DNA of 64,000 nt from PALSA-505 sp035308365 (GCA_035308365.1 DATGGU010000023.1:1-64000); one strand, 5' to 3'. Shown: positions 8,586-18,338, counted from the first letter of the stretch. A program made the numbers and translations. The notes: generated by a model from the letters alone, not told the origin.

Positions 8586-8842
8586 CACCGCGTGCCGCAC
8601 ACGCCCGGCGCGCAGGGCAGCCGCGCCGGCCCGCCGGGACCACGGCCGGCCCCCACGCGGCGGCCAGTGGCCGTGCCCAGCCGGGTGCGCGCGGCGAGCA
8701 AGCCCACCGGGTTCCCGCGAGGATCAGTGATCATTCCTCGGGAAGGCCAGTGATCTTGCAGCGATCGGCGTTGGCGGGTTAACATCTGTCTCCACGTGGA
8801 AGCCGAGTCACTGTACGGGGCAGCATCCTGAACGGAGCAAGC

Positions 8843-9448
8843 TTGGCCACCCTCGATGATTGCTTGCTCAGCGCCCCACCCATTATCCCAATTACGGCGA
8901 TGATTTCAGAGGCGCTGACCACGTTAGGCCCGGCCCGGTATGGCGTGGTCATGTCTGCGGACAGTGACGTCCTTTCGGTCATAACAGCGGGCGACCTGAC
9001 CCGGGCGCGGCAGCGGGGCACCGAGCGGCTGGCCGACCGGCGGGCGGGGCTGCCGCCGGCGGTCGTGCTGCGCTCCGGTACGTCCCTGGCCGACCTGGCG
9101 AGAGATGACGCTGTTACGTTGCTCGACCTCATGCCGGACTGGGGGGCCGCGGCCGTCGTCGGCGATGCGGATGATCTGATCGGGGTGTTCCCGATCGAGG
9201 TCTTCGATAGGTACCTGTCCGAAAGACGCAGGGTTGTCGAGAGCGATGTCCTGGGGATCGCCGGCTACGGCGGAGACGGGCAGGCGGTCGGGCGCATTCG
9301 GCTGGGCCTCGCGCGCGTGATTTGCGCGGAATGCGGTCACGTCAACGAGATCCTGCCTCCGTTCGACCCGGGCATCCTTAAACTCTGCTCGAATCCGGCC
9401 GTCACCTCGCACCCGCTTGAGGTAGCGGTGGGCGGGCTCAGTGCCTGA
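8843..9448 (+). CDS. CBS-like sensor protein with a Cys/His motif (gene A of the CHAT operon)
   Basis: TTG at 8843 is preceded by GGAG with six bases of spacing and gives 201 aa. Residues 15-130 resemble a CBS pair: each half ends in a V-x-S-D-x-D-V-L-S-V-I-T-A-G-D-L-like or A-V-V-G-D-A-D-D-L-I-G-V-F-like strand-turn-helix. CBS pairs bind adenosine nucleotides. The tail has a candidate zinc knuckle, CAECGHVN, then a further Cys and His (CSNPAVTSHPLEV). Its stop overlaps the next gene by 8 bases. I infer a nucleotide- or metal-sensing partner of the CHAT protease. The CBS assignment is from sequence pattern only. Confidence 0.6.
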   Translation: MATLDDCLLSAPPIIPITAMISEALTTLGPARYGVVMSADSDVLSVITAGDLTRARQRGTERLADRRAGLPPAVVLRSGTSLADLARDDAVTLLDLMPDWGAAAVVGDADDLIGVFPIEVFDRYLSERRRVVESDVLGIAGYGGDGQAVGRIRLGLARVICAECGHVNEILPPFDPGILKLCSNPAVTSHPLEVAVGGLSA

Positions 9449-10436
9449 TCTGCCGTTCGGTTCGATCACCGGCAAGCTCAACGCCCGGTTCGCCCTTGGC
9501 CTGCTCCTGCCGGCCCTCACGTTCTCTCTGCTGTCCGTGGTCGCCCTCGCAGCCGGTCACGGATTCATAGCATCGCTGCACTGGTGGGACGGCCAGCCCG
9601 CCTCAGCGCAGGCATTCCTGGTGACCGTGTTCATCGCGGCGGTCATGCTGGCCTCCTGGGTAGCGGCCGGGCAGACGCCGTGGCTGTTGCGGGTCGCGTC
9701 CGGGTACTGGCCCGCGGCTCTGAAGAGGAACTCGCTCTACTCGCTGGGGCGCCGCCGGCATCAGCGACAGTATTTCCGGCTCGCCGAGTCGGCGCTCAGC
9801 GACCCTGCCGCGATCGAGCGGCTCTACCTGTATTACCCGAACCGGTATTCCGACATCCTGCCGACCCGGCTGGGGAACGTGCTCGCGGCGGTCGAGGCCT
9901 ACGCCAGGACCCGTTACGGGATGGACCTGGTGCTCGTGTGGCCGCGCCTGTTCGCGGTGCTCCCGGACCGGCACACCGCGGCCATCGCGGCGGCCCGCGC
10001 TGAGCTGGAGACCCAGCTCGCGACCGCGACGCTGGCGGCCGTATCCGGCGTGGGAGTGGCTATCCCACTGGCTCTTATTGGCTCGCCGGTCGCGCTGCCC
10101 GTCGGCTGGCTCTGGGGTTGCCTCGCCATCGGCTACGCCGCCTACCAGGCCGCGGTCTCGTCTGCAGTCTCCTACGGGCAGGAGATGCGGACCGCGTTCG
10201 ACCTACACCGCAAGGATCTCCTCGACACGCTGGGCCTGGCCGGCAACCCGGAAGAGCGGGACACCTGGCGCCGGCTGCAGGAGTTCTGGTTTCAGGGGAT
10301 CCCGCTCGACGCCGCCCGGCCGGCACCGCTGCAGTCCCAGGAGGACGCTCCAGACACTGGGCCCTCGGTACCGCTTGGTGCGATCGCTGTCGCGGCCGTC
10401 GGTGCCCTGACGATCATCCTGGTGCTGCTGCGATGA
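9441..10436 (+). CDS. five-TM membrane protein of unknown function (gene B of the CHAT operon)
   Basis: A 331-aa protein starting at GTG 9441 inside the end of gene A. Hydrophobic segments lie near residues 16-38, 57-77, 195-215, 220-245 and 313-331. A 110-residue cytoplasmic or external domain (about 80-190) has RLYLYYPNRYSDILPTRLGN and ARTRYGMDLVLVWPRLFAVLPD, a pattern found in uncharacterised actinomycete membrane proteins. Its stop overlaps the CHAT gene as ATGA. The organisation argues for a membrane complex with the CHAT protein. No enzymatic motif is visible. Confidence 0.6.
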   Translation: MPDLPFGSITGKLNARFALGLLLPALTFSLLSVVALAAGHGFIASLHWWDGQPASAQAFLVTVFIAAVMLASWVAAGQTPWLLRVASGYWPAALKRNSLYSLGRRRHQRQYFRLAESALSDPAAIERLYLYYPNRYSDILPTRLGNVLAAVEAYARTRYGMDLVLVWPRLFAVLPDRHTAAIAAARAELETQLATATLAAVSGVGVAIPLALIGSPVALPVGWLWGCLAIGYAAYQAAVSSAVSYGQEMRTAFDLHRKDLLDTLGLAGNPEERDTWRRLQEFWFQGIPLDAARPAPLQSQEDAPDTGPSVPLGAIAVAAVGALTIILVLLR

Positions 10437-13400
10437 CGATCGCGCTCACCTGCTGGGCGGCCATCCCGGTACTTCTCCAGTTCTACCTCCTGTCCCAGCG
10501 CGCGACGCAGGGCAAGTACCGCTGGGCCGACATCGCCGGATTCTGCATCGGCCAGGCCGCAGCGCTCACGATCATCGCCGTCATCAGCTGGTTCGCTGAG
10601 CACCCCTTGTCCGCGCTGCTCCGGTTCGGTTTCTACGGGCAGGTCGCCTGCCTGGTCCTCGCCGCCACGCTGGGCCGCACTCGCATGTTCGTGGCAGGGC
10701 TCGCGGGCGCGATCGTGTACTCATACATCGCCCCGGACCCGGCCCTGGTGCGCTGGTGGGTACTACCGCTGGTGCTCATCTCAACCACCGTTCTGGCGTA
10801 CCGGGTGTACCACGGTTTCGCCGACCAGGTCAGCACAGGCCGGCAAGAGCAGCTGGTCCTTGAGGTGATGGCCGCCGACGGTGATTTCATGAAGTGGTGC
10901 ACCGGCCCGGGATGGCAGCTGCGGCTCGTCTACGTGCTGACATGCCTGGGCGCGGCCGCCCCGCTGGCGTGGGAGGTTGTCCACGGCGGTCTGTCGGGTC
11001 AGGCGCTGCTGCTCGCGGTGGCCTGCATGTCGGCGGCACGGGCGGCACGGGCTCGCGCCTGCGTCCGGTACCTGATGCGGCCCACCCGCCGGATAATGCT
11101 CGGCACCTGGCTGGCGGTCGACGCGGTGATCTGGCTGCTGGCTGCCTCCCCCCTGGGCGGGTCTGTCGCGCACGCGCTCAGCTCACTCTCGGCGGCGACG
11201 TCCGCTGGCACGCTAGCGGCGGCGGGGATAATAGTCTTCGCGTATGCGGGGGTGGTCGCGACGCCGGTCATCCTCGTGCGATCCGGTCACGCCTCTCCTA
11301 TGACGAGCAGGCTCGCCGGCCTCAGCATCCGGCTTCAGGTAGTGCTGGGCGTCGACCAGCTCGCGCTCCTCGTGGTTCTGTCTGCCGCCGTCTTTCATCC
11401 TGGTCCGGGGACGGCGATGGCCGCCTTGGCCGCCGCCGTCGTGGCACTGTCACGAGAGGTGCTCCGGCTCAGCTATCAGGGCATGCGCTGGCGGCTTGGC
11501 GACTCCTACTCGTTCTTCAACATCGCCATCGCCGCACAGCAGCTAGGCGGGCTTCCCATCCCCCTGGCCACTCTTCTCGGCCCGGCGGCCTCCAGGCCGA
11601 ACAGGTTCACCGAGGTATTCCGGAACACCGTGCTGGCCGCGTACGACGAGCGGCTCGTGGGCGGCTGGCTGTTCGACCGTGTCGGGCATGCGAGGCCTGA
11701 CCTTCGCCTGATCAGGCAGTTCACGCTCAACGCCCTCCAGGCAACCCAGGGCAGGGGCACGACGATGAACGCGCTGGCGGCGGCTACGATCGCAGTGGAG
11801 GTGTCGGCCGCCCCGGCGGACACCGGCGCGGCCGACCGGTGGCTGGATGCGGCCCAGCTGCTGGGGGAGGCGGCGGCCGAATACGGCAGCGTGCGGCTGT
11901 CGGGCCGGCGGGCCAGGAGGCTTGAGGCCGCCCTCCTCGATGAGAAACTGCTCATCTTGCGGTTCCGGGGGATGATCTATCAGTTCCGCGAGAGGTATGA
12001 GGAGGCCCTCGCGACCTGGCGGCAGGCTGTCCCTCTAGCGCAGGATGTGCACCCGGGGCTGGCCCGGGACTTTCAGGCCGAATGGCTGACCCTGCTGAAC
12101 ATCATGGGCCGGAGTGCCGAAGGCGCCCGTCTTGCCTGCGACTGGGCCGCCGACCCCAGGATCCTCCCGTTCCACCGGGAGGAACTGCTCACCCTGGGAG
12201 CGCTGGCCGCCGCGTTCGCCGGGGAACCTGACCGTGCCCGGGAGATGCTCCGCGATCACCCGGTCGCCCACGGACCCCAGCGGTTGCGGGAGAACGTCCA
12301 GATCTGGCGATCCGCCCTCGGATACAACATCGTTTCCCCTGTCAGCTACCTCCGCTTCTTCACCACCGCACGCCGGCACCGCACGTGGACCCGCAGCATC
12401 AAGAACGCCGCGGTCACGCTCATCCAGGCACGGGATCCGGAGGCCACCCCCGATGACGTGAGCGACCTTTTCAGCGCGTACTCCGAGTCGTTCAAGGCGG
12501 ATCTCAGCCGCGATAACAGGGCACGGACCCTGACCATAGACGGCACCATGGAGATGTACTCCGGGCACCACCGCAAGGCCCGCCGGATGCTGACCAGGGG
12601 CAGGCGGATGGCCGAACGCCAAGGAAAGTACAAGTGGGCGCTGGAGGCGCTCGGGCCGCTGAGCGAACTGGCCATGGAGGACGACAACCTCACCAGCGCA
12701 TACCAGCACATCGCCGACGCCCTCGCCATCGTGGAAGGGACCCGCGACATAGCGCTCGATGAGGACCTGCGGATGCATTCGGCCGGTCGGCTGTCGAAGT
12801 ACTACAGCTACGGCGTCCTGCTGCTGTACACCTACATTCAGCGCCCTGACCCCCGCCAGGCCCAGCGCAATCCGTGGCCCGAGCACCCCGCGATCGAGAT
12901 CTATGACCTGCAGGAACGCGCCAAGTCCCGGGTGCTGCTGGAGATGCTGGGCAGCAGGCTCTCCATCCCCGGGCAGGACGACCTCACGGCCAGGGAGCAG
13001 TCCGCCTCAGCCGAGTATGAGCGCCTGCAGTCGGCCTACGCCGGCGAGGCACCGACCCTGGAGCAACTCACCGTGCTGCGCGCCGCACGGGAGAACCTCG
13101 ACGGCATCCGCGATTCCCTGCAGCGCGGAGGCGGGCAGGGCGCCGAATACGCGGACCTACGTGCCGGGCGGCCGCTGCGGTTCGCGCAGGCCCAAGCCCT
13201 GCTCGCGAGAAGCGGCGCCAGGGTCGTGCTCTGCTGCTATTACAAAGCGGGCGATGACTTGCTGCTCCTTGTCATCGTGCGCCCCGACGCGCCGCAGCCC
13301 GTGATCGAGATGGTGGACGCGCCGCTTGGCGCGATAAAGGCCAGTGTCGAGGAAGCGGCATCCAGCACGGACCTGCAGCGAGCGCTATGGCGCGACCAGC

Positions 13401-14467
13401 GATCCTTGCAGGCGCTCGCCCCGCTGATCGCCCCTCTTTCCCAGCATGTACAGCCAGGCGAGATCGTCTGCTTCGAGCCGTACGACGTTCTGCACTACGT
13501 ACCGCTGCACGCGATCCCGCTCGGTGACTCACCGCTCATCGACCGGAACCCGGTCTGCTACGTCCCGAACGCCACGACACTCTGGCACTCCCAGCAGCGT
13601 CCCCGCCACACTCACGGCAAGGCTCTCGTCATCATCGACCAAGGCCAGGAACTGGCGGGCCTGCACCATCATCTGGACCTCGTCTCCGAGGCTTTCGGGG
13701 CCGACAACACGATCAGCCTCGCCGCTGGTGCCACCCGGGAAAACGTGGCTGACCGGTTGCGCGCCGAGGACGACTACGCTGTCGTGCATTTCGGGTGCCA
13801 CGGCGCGTTCAACCCCGTGGACCCGCTGGCCTCCGGCCTCCAGTTGTCCGGCGGGGCGGAGCCCATCTGGTGGAGCGCGTCGGACTTCCTCCGGACCCCC
13901 TGCCGGGCCGACCTTGTGGTGCTCTCTGCCTGCGACACGGGCGTGAACGCCACCAGGCCCGGCGACGAACTGATCGGCCTGACCCGCTCCATCCTGTACG
14001 CAGGCGCGCGGTCCGTCCTGGTCAGCCTCTGGCCTGTCGACCAGTTCGCCACAGCCCTGCTGCTGGACACCTTTTACCGGGAACTCGGCCAGAACGCCCA
14101 GAAAGCCGCCGCGCTGCGAGCGGCACAGCTCGCCGTCCGGGAGACCACGGCCCAGCAGATCATCGCCTCCTGCCAAGGCCGACTGGACCGGCACGGAGGC
14201 ACCGGCCTAGCCGACATCGGCTCGTGGCTGCGGCTGCAGATGATCCGCGCCCGAGAGGCAGCAGGCGATCACGAGGAGGCGTTGCGCGCGTGCACCCGGC
14301 TGGCCAGCACTCTCCCGGAAACCGGCCAGCTAGCACCTGAGATCCGGCGCACGGCCGCGCGGTGCCGCCGCGCAGCGCGCTATCCCCACGACCCTGACTA
14401 TCAGATCCGCCCTTACACGGAGCCGTTCTACTGGGCCGCCTTCATCCTCATCGGAGACTGGGAGTAA
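10433..14467 (+). CDS. membrane-anchored TPR-CHAT protease (gene C of the CHAT operon)
   Basis: A 1344-aa protein. ATG at 10433 overlaps the gene B stop by four bases. Residues 1 to about 370 contain roughly ten hydrophobic segments. About 370-900 is helical and TPR-like (FRERYEEALATWRQA, HHRKARRMLTRGRRMAERQGKYKWALEAL, AYQHIADALAIVEG). The C-terminal 300 residues are a CHAT caspase-like peptidase with LHYVPLHAIP, VHFGCHG (catalytic His1123) and VVLSACDTG (catalytic Cys1167), then GARSVLVSLWPVD. CHAT proteases act as regulated effectors in bacterial conflict systems. Fusion of the sensor repeats to a polytopic membrane domain is unusual. The substrate is unknown. Confidence 0.85.
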   Translation: MTIALTCWAAIPVLLQFYLLSQRATQGKYRWADIAGFCIGQAAALTIIAVISWFAEHPLSALLRFGFYGQVACLVLAATLGRTRMFVAGLAGAIVYSYIAPDPALVRWWVLPLVLISTTVLAYRVYHGFADQVSTGRQEQLVLEVMAADGDFMKWCTGPGWQLRLVYVLTCLGAAAPLAWEVVHGGLSGQALLLAVACMSAARAARARACVRYLMRPTRRIMLGTWLAVDAVIWLLAASPLGGSVAHALSSLSAATSAGTLAAAGIIVFAYAGVVATPVILVRSGHASPMTSRLAGLSIRLQVVLGVDQLALLVVLSAAVFHPGPGTAMAALAAAVVALSREVLRLSYQGMRWRLGDSYSFFNIAIAAQQLGGLPIPLATLLGPAASRPNRFTEVFRNTVLAAYDERLVGGWLFDRVGHARPDLRLIRQFTLNALQATQGRGTTMNALAAATIAVEVSAAPADTGAADRWLDAAQLLGEAAAEYGSVRLSGRRARRLEAALLDEKLLILRFRGMIYQFRERYEEALATWRQAVPLAQDVHPGLARDFQAEWLTLLNIMGRSAEGARLACDWAADPRILPFHREELLTLGALAAAFAGEPDRAREMLRDHPVAHGPQRLRENVQIWRSALGYNIVSPVSYLRFFTTARRHRTWTRSIKNAAVTLIQARDPEATPDDVSDLFSAYSESFKADLSRDNRARTLTIDGTMEMYSGHHRKARRMLTRGRRMAERQGKYKWALEALGPLSELAMEDDNLTSAYQHIADALAIVEGTRDIALDEDLRMHSAGRLSKYYSYGVLLLYTYIQRPDPRQAQRNPWPEHPAIEIYDLQERAKSRVLLEMLGSRLSIPGQDDLTAREQSASAEYERLQSAYAGEAPTLEQLTVLRAARENLDGIRDSLQRGGGQGAEYADLRAGRPLRFAQAQALLARSGARVVLCCYYKAGDDLLLLVIVRPDAPQPVIEMVDAPLGAIKASVEEAASSTDLQRALWRDQRSLQALAPLIAPLSQHVQPGEIVCFEPYDVLHYVPLHAIPLGDSPLIDRNPVCYVPNATTLWHSQQRPRHTHGKALVIIDQGQELAGLHHHLDLVSEAFGADNTISLAAGATRENVADRLRAEDDYAVVHFGCHGAFNPVDPLASGLQLSGGAEPIWWSASDFLRTPCRADLVVLSACDTGVNATRPGDELIGLTRSILYAGARSVLVSLWPVDQFATALLLDTFYRELGQNAQKAAALRAAQLAVRETTAQQIIASCQGRLDRHGGTGLADIGSWLRLQMIRAREAAGDHEEALRACTRLASTLPETGQLAPEIRRTAARCRRAARYPHDPDYQIRPYTEPFYWAAFILIGDWE

Positions 14468-15541
14468 GCACCCCCAGAACCAGGGGCAACACGCACAGGT
14501 CACCGGAAGAAACCGGACAGCAACTCACGTCGAACGCTGCGAGTTGGTTCACAGAGGCCGGGGCGCAAACGCGGCCGTCAGCGTGCCACCGACAATCCAG
14601 TGATCCGCCCAGATCACCCAGCACTGCACGCGCCCCCGACAGCCCACCAAGCTTCTCCGATCCGCTCATAGCGGCGGCGTGCGTGGTTGTGAGCCCGGGT
14701 GTTCGATCACGCAATGTGGTGTTGTGCTGGGCCGTGCGAGCGGGAGGTTCACCTGGCAGTTCGCGGTTGGCTGGCCGGTGCCGGCGGTGGAGTTACTCGC
14801 GGGGCTGGCAGGGTCGGCCGGGCCGGGTGACCGGGGTCGCTCAGCCCGGCGCGGGTGGGGTCGTGGTCTGCCAGCGGGCTTGACCCGGTTGGCTCGGGCA
14901 AGGCCTGCCGCGGCGGGTCCGGGCGGGCCGGGTGCGGCCTGCGATCGCCGCCGGGCGAATCCCGGCCGCCGAATTCGACCGGCTGTCGGCACAACTGCGC
15001 GAGCACCTCCAGCAACCGGGCACCGTGACCAGCCAGCCCAACATGTGGCAAGCCTGGGGCACAAAGCCCTAACCCCGCAACACTGACCGTGATCCTGCGC
15101 GCACCGCCCAGCCCGCCACAACCGCCGCGGCCCGCGTCCCCGGAACCCGGCTACTGGCATCCGGCCCATATCGTCCAGATCCATTCCAGCGTGGACGTCC
15201 TGCCGGTGCCAAACGAGCCGCGCCGATCGGCGGTTCCCGCATAGGCACGCATATGCCGCCGTGACGAAGCGTAACGGGCGTTCGGCATCCGAAGATCGCC
15301 ACCTGTTGGTGCCCGCTGCGCTTGGACGGCCTAGCGTCGCAAACCACCGCCTGGACGCCCGGATAATCAGGTCGTTGAAATCTGCCGCCTGTGCGCGCGC
15401 CCGGTAGCGCGTGCTCCGAGTGGTCTGTGAAGCCTGTCATCGACAGCCGCTCTTCGGCCGGTCCGATCTTGTCAGCATGTGCGCTCGGCGATAGCGCGGG
15501 CCAGCGTAGGGGCTTCAGGACGTTGTATGGACCCTGCGTCA
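14468..15541. other. long intergenic stretch with one gene scrap
   Basis: Roughly 1.1 kb between the CHAT operon and HipBA. Apart from the methyltransferase-like scrap at 14884-15072, no frame gives a recognisable protein, and base composition is mixed. It looks like decayed island DNA. Confidence 0.5.
14884..15072 (+). pseudogene. possible C-terminal scrap of a SAM-dependent methyltransferase
   Basis: After an in-frame stop at 14881-14883 a 62-codon frame runs to TAA at 15072. Its end reads ...IAAGRIPAAEFDRL, then LREHL, then TVTSQPNMWQAWGTKP. The amphipathic helix followed by a G-T-V-T strand and a final A-W-G-x-K-P resembles the last strand of class I methyltransferases of actinomycetes. 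There is no start and no SAM-binding part. Low confidence. Confidence 0.35.
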
Positions 15542-15555
15542 GTATCCGAGGATAC
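15542..15555. promoter_or_regulatory. inverted repeat upstream of hipB, probable HipB operator
   Basis: GTATCC and GGATAC form perfect 6-base arms around two bases. The E. coli HipB operator has the same half-sites (TATCC and GGATA) but an 8-base spacer. Next to it are two direct GTTATAC copies (15556-15562 and 15586-15592), and a TATACT hexamer (15558-15563) could be a -10 box. The layout suits autorepression by HipBA. Confidence 0.5.
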
Positions 15556-15615
15556 GTTATACTGCTCTTATCATTAAGTAAGCATGTTATACCAGTCTCC
15601 GGATGGAGGTCTGCG

Positions 15616-15948
15616 TTGCGACGTAGTCACACATACTCTCCGCAGACGCTGGATGCCGCCCGCGTACTCGGGCTGAGGATCGCCGAGGGACGCCGACGGC
15701 GACGGTGGACGCAAGCGGAACTGTGCGAGCGCGCCGGAGTTTCCAAGGCCACGCTACGCAATGCCGAGCGAGGCGAGCCCACGGTGGCCGTTGGGGTGAT
15801 GTTCGAGCTTGCGACGCTAGTCGGCGTGGAGTTGTACGGGCTTCCGCCCCGTGACCTGCGGGACCTGGCTGCCCGCGAAATCGGCCACCTCGCATTGCTG
15901 CCTGCGCACGTCTATCCGCGACAGGTGAGCGTCGATGACAACTTCTGA
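15616..15948 (+). CDS. hipB: HipB-like antitoxin, XRE-family HTH
   Basis: TTG at 15616 stands six bases after GGAGG and gives 110 aa. An alternative frame opening far upstream has no ribosome binding site. The HTH covers about 16-75: GLRIAEGRRRRRWTQAELCERAGVSKATLRNAERGEPTVAVGVMFELATLVGVEL. The C-terminal tail probably contacts the kinase. Its end overlaps hipA by 14 bases, as expected for a toxin-antitoxin operon. Confidence 0.8.
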   Translation: MRRSHTYSPQTLDAARVLGLRIAEGRRRRRWTQAELCERAGVSKATLRNAERGEPTVAVGVMFELATLVGVELYGLPPRDLRDLAAREIGHLALLPAHVYPRQVSVDDNF

Positions 15949-17182
15949 CCCGCAGACGGCATTCGTCTGGACCTGGCTGGCCGGTGCGGGGGAACCGGTC
16001 GTGGTCGGCCGAATTGACGCTGACGGGCCTATGCACACATTCACCTACGCTCGTTCGTACCGAGAACGCAGTAATGCTGTTCCGCTGTATGAGCCAGAGC
16101 TTCCGCTGGTGCCGGGCACGCTGCGGCCTGCAGGAGGGCTTACGGTCGCGGGCTGCCTGCGTGACTGCGGGCCGGACTCGTGGGGGCAGCGGGTTATCCT
16201 TGCTCGGCATATCGGTCATCTGACCAGTGCCAGCGATGTCAGTGAGCTGGGCTTGCTCACATACCTGCTGGAATCAGGCTCAGACCGGATCGGCGGGCTG
16301 GACTTCCAGGTCAGCGCCACTGAGTATGTGCCGCGGGCCACCTCCTCGGCCACGCTCGAGCAGCTGATGGCAGCCGCCGCCGACCTCGAGGCGGGACGCA
16401 TGCTCCCATTGCCGCTGGCCGAGGCACTCACCCGTGGAACGTCCATCGGCGGTGCCCGCCCCAAGGTGCTGCTGACAGACGCCGACCGGAGCCTGATAGC
16501 GAAATTCGCGTCCACGACCGACATCCGGCCGGTGGTCAAGGCCGAAGGAGTCGCGATGGAACTGGCGCGCCGCGCTGGGCTGAACGTCGCGCCTACCCAA
16601 GTCATACAGGTCGCTGGCAAGGATGTCCTGCTCGTAGAGCGGTTCGACCGGCCTGGGGGCGGACAGCGGCGTCATCTCGTGTCGGCGCTGACGATCCTCG
16701 GTCTGGACGAGTTCACTGGCGCCCGCTACGGCAGTTACGCGCTCCTGGCCGATCACATTCGCCGGTCCTTCGCCCGCCCCGCAGCCACGTTGCGCGAACT
16801 GTTCTCCCGCATCGTATTCAACATCCTGGTCGGCAATACCGACGATCACCCGCGTAATCACGCGGCCTTCGTCAACTCCGATCGCAGCCTCACGCTTACG
16901 CCCGCATATGACATCTGCCCGCAGCCAAGGTCCGTTCCACAGGCTAACCAGGCGATGGCTATCGGCCGAAACGGTGAACGCTCCAGCCAACTAGCCACGT
17001 GCCTGGCCGCATGCGAGGTATACCTGCTTGACACCTCACAGGCACAGTCCATCATCGACACCCAGATTAGCGTTATCGAAACCCAATGGCGCGACGCAGC
17101 GGATGCCGCACGGCTAACCGAACTGGACCGGCAGCAGTTGTTCCGCCGGGAAATCCTCAACGAATTCGCATTCCGCAGCTGA
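15935..17182 (+). CDS. hipA: HipA-like serine/threonine kinase toxin
   Basis: A 415-aa kinase of the HipA family. The Gly-rich loop SIGGARPK starts at Ser170, equivalent to the autophosphorylated Ser150 of E. coli HipA. Lys190 is the probable ATP-binding lysine. The catalytic loop NTDDHPRNH is at 301-309 and the metal-binding Asp326 is in PAYDICP. All core residues are present, so it is probably active. E. coli HipA phosphorylates glutamyl-tRNA synthetase and causes persistence; the target here is not known. Overlap with hipB and its position among island genes support a mobile toxin-antitoxin unit. Confidence 0.88.
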   Translation: MTTSDPQTAFVWTWLAGAGEPVVVGRIDADGPMHTFTYARSYRERSNAVPLYEPELPLVPGTLRPAGGLTVAGCLRDCGPDSWGQRVILARHIGHLTSASDVSELGLLTYLLESGSDRIGGLDFQVSATEYVPRATSSATLEQLMAAAADLEAGRMLPLPLAEALTRGTSIGGARPKVLLTDADRSLIAKFASTTDIRPVVKAEGVAMELARRAGLNVAPTQVIQVAGKDVLLVERFDRPGGGQRRHLVSALTILGLDEFTGARYGSYALLADHIRRSFARPAATLRELFSRIVFNILVGNTDDHPRNHAAFVNSDRSLTLTPAYDICPQPRSVPQANQAMAIGRNGERSSQLATCLAACEVYLLDTSQAQSIIDTQISVIETQWRDAADAARLTELDRQQLFRREILNEFAFRS

Positions 17183-17401
17183 CAGACAATCCCCGTCTCG
17201 GCGCAGAACCACCAGCTATGCGCGGTGGGCCGCCGCCCGAACCCGGCCCTTCAACCCGCACGTAACGGCGGCACTGGATCGTCATGCGATCAGCGTTCAG
17301 GTCACAGAACGTGGCTTCGGGACGGGGTTTCTCGGCGTTGGATCGTCGAATTGGCGTGAGCGTGGTGCCTGCTGGCGTTGAGCGGCGGACCGCTTGAATG
17401 T

Positions 17402-17969
17402 TTAGCCGCCATCAGCGCCAATGTCACGACCTTGCTCGTAGCCGGCCTGGGCGGCCCGGCGCTTCAGCATCCGGTACACCCCCGACCCTGTCATCGGCCC
17501 GCGGTTGCTGGTTCCCAGCCACAGTGCGGGCGAGCTGGCCTTGCGATGTGTCCGGCGCACCCGCAGGTAAACCACCAGCGCGCGGGAGGCCGGACGACAG
17601 CGGCACGATGCGCCCTTCGCTGGCGGCCCGGGCGCCCTTGAGCGGGACCACCCGGACAAACGGGCGGGCGATCGGGTCGGCGGACAGGTCATCAGTCCGC
17701 TGCTGGGCGACCTCGGTGCGGCGGACACCTTCGGTGAGCATCCGGATGATGGCATGGTCCCGGGCGTTTTCGAAGTCGCGAGCCCGGCCCCCGCCGGTGA
17801 CCTCTAGCATGTCGGCGATGAACTCCTGGGCCAGCGTGGATGGCTTGGTCAGGACCGGTGCGTAGCGGTGCAGCGCGTCGGTGTAGGGGTGCGGGTGATC
17901 GTAGGCCTCCTCCAGCCAGGTAAATAGGTGGCGCAGATTGCGCTGGCGGGTGTGGTCGTCCGTGATCAT
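17402..17969 (-). pseudogene. broken tyrosine recombinase/integrase
   Basis: From ATG at 17969 the frame shows a SAM-like core-binding region (RNLRHLFTWLEEA...TKPSTLAQEFIADML) and a catalytic-domain start with RDHAIIRMLTEGVRRTEV, where the catalytic Arg would lie, and FVRVVPLKGARA. Near 17595 the homology shifts to another minus frame with LVVYLRVRRTHRKA, ALWLGTSNRGPMTGSGVYRMLKRRA. It stops before the HxxR and Tyr motifs. So there is at least one frameshift plus a C-terminal deletion. This is a likely relic of the element that delivered the island. Confidence 0.75.
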
Positions 17970-18023
17970 GACGGTCGGCCCACAGAGCCGTAACCTGTGA
18001 TTGAGGAACTGGGGAGGTAAGAC

Positions 18024-18338
18024 ATGAAACTCGACGCTCCGCGGCGAGCGGTCACCCTGGATGAGGTTCGCGCCCATCGGGAGGAGATCGTTCATCTCGC
18101 CGAGCGGTTCGGCGTGCGCAATATCCGGATCTTCGGTTCGGTGGCGCGAGGTGAGGCGACTTCCGATAGCGACCTGGACCTGCTGGTGGATGTGGACCGG
18201 GGGCACGGTTACATCGACATGGCGGGGTTCGCCCTTGGTGTTGAGGATCAGCTAGGCGTCTTCACCCAGGTCGCGACGACCCGAGGCCTGAAGGTCCGGA
18301 TCAGGGACCGTGTTCTCCGTGAGGCTGTCCCTCTGTGA
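18024..18338 (+). CDS. mntA: MntA-like nucleotidyltransferase antitoxin
   Basis: A 104-aa minimal nucleotidyltransferase with GSVARG (38-43) and the metal pair in SDLD (Asp50, Asp52). MntA proteins neutralise their HEPN partner by adding AMP to a tyrosine. ATG follows a GGGGAGG site. It overlaps the HEPN gene by four bases (GTGA). Confidence 0.85.
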   Translation: MKLDAPRRAVTLDEVRAHREEIVHLAERFGVRNIRIFGSVARGEATSDSDLDLLVDVDRGHGYIDMAGFALGVEDQLGVFTQVATTRGLKVRIRDRVLREAVPL

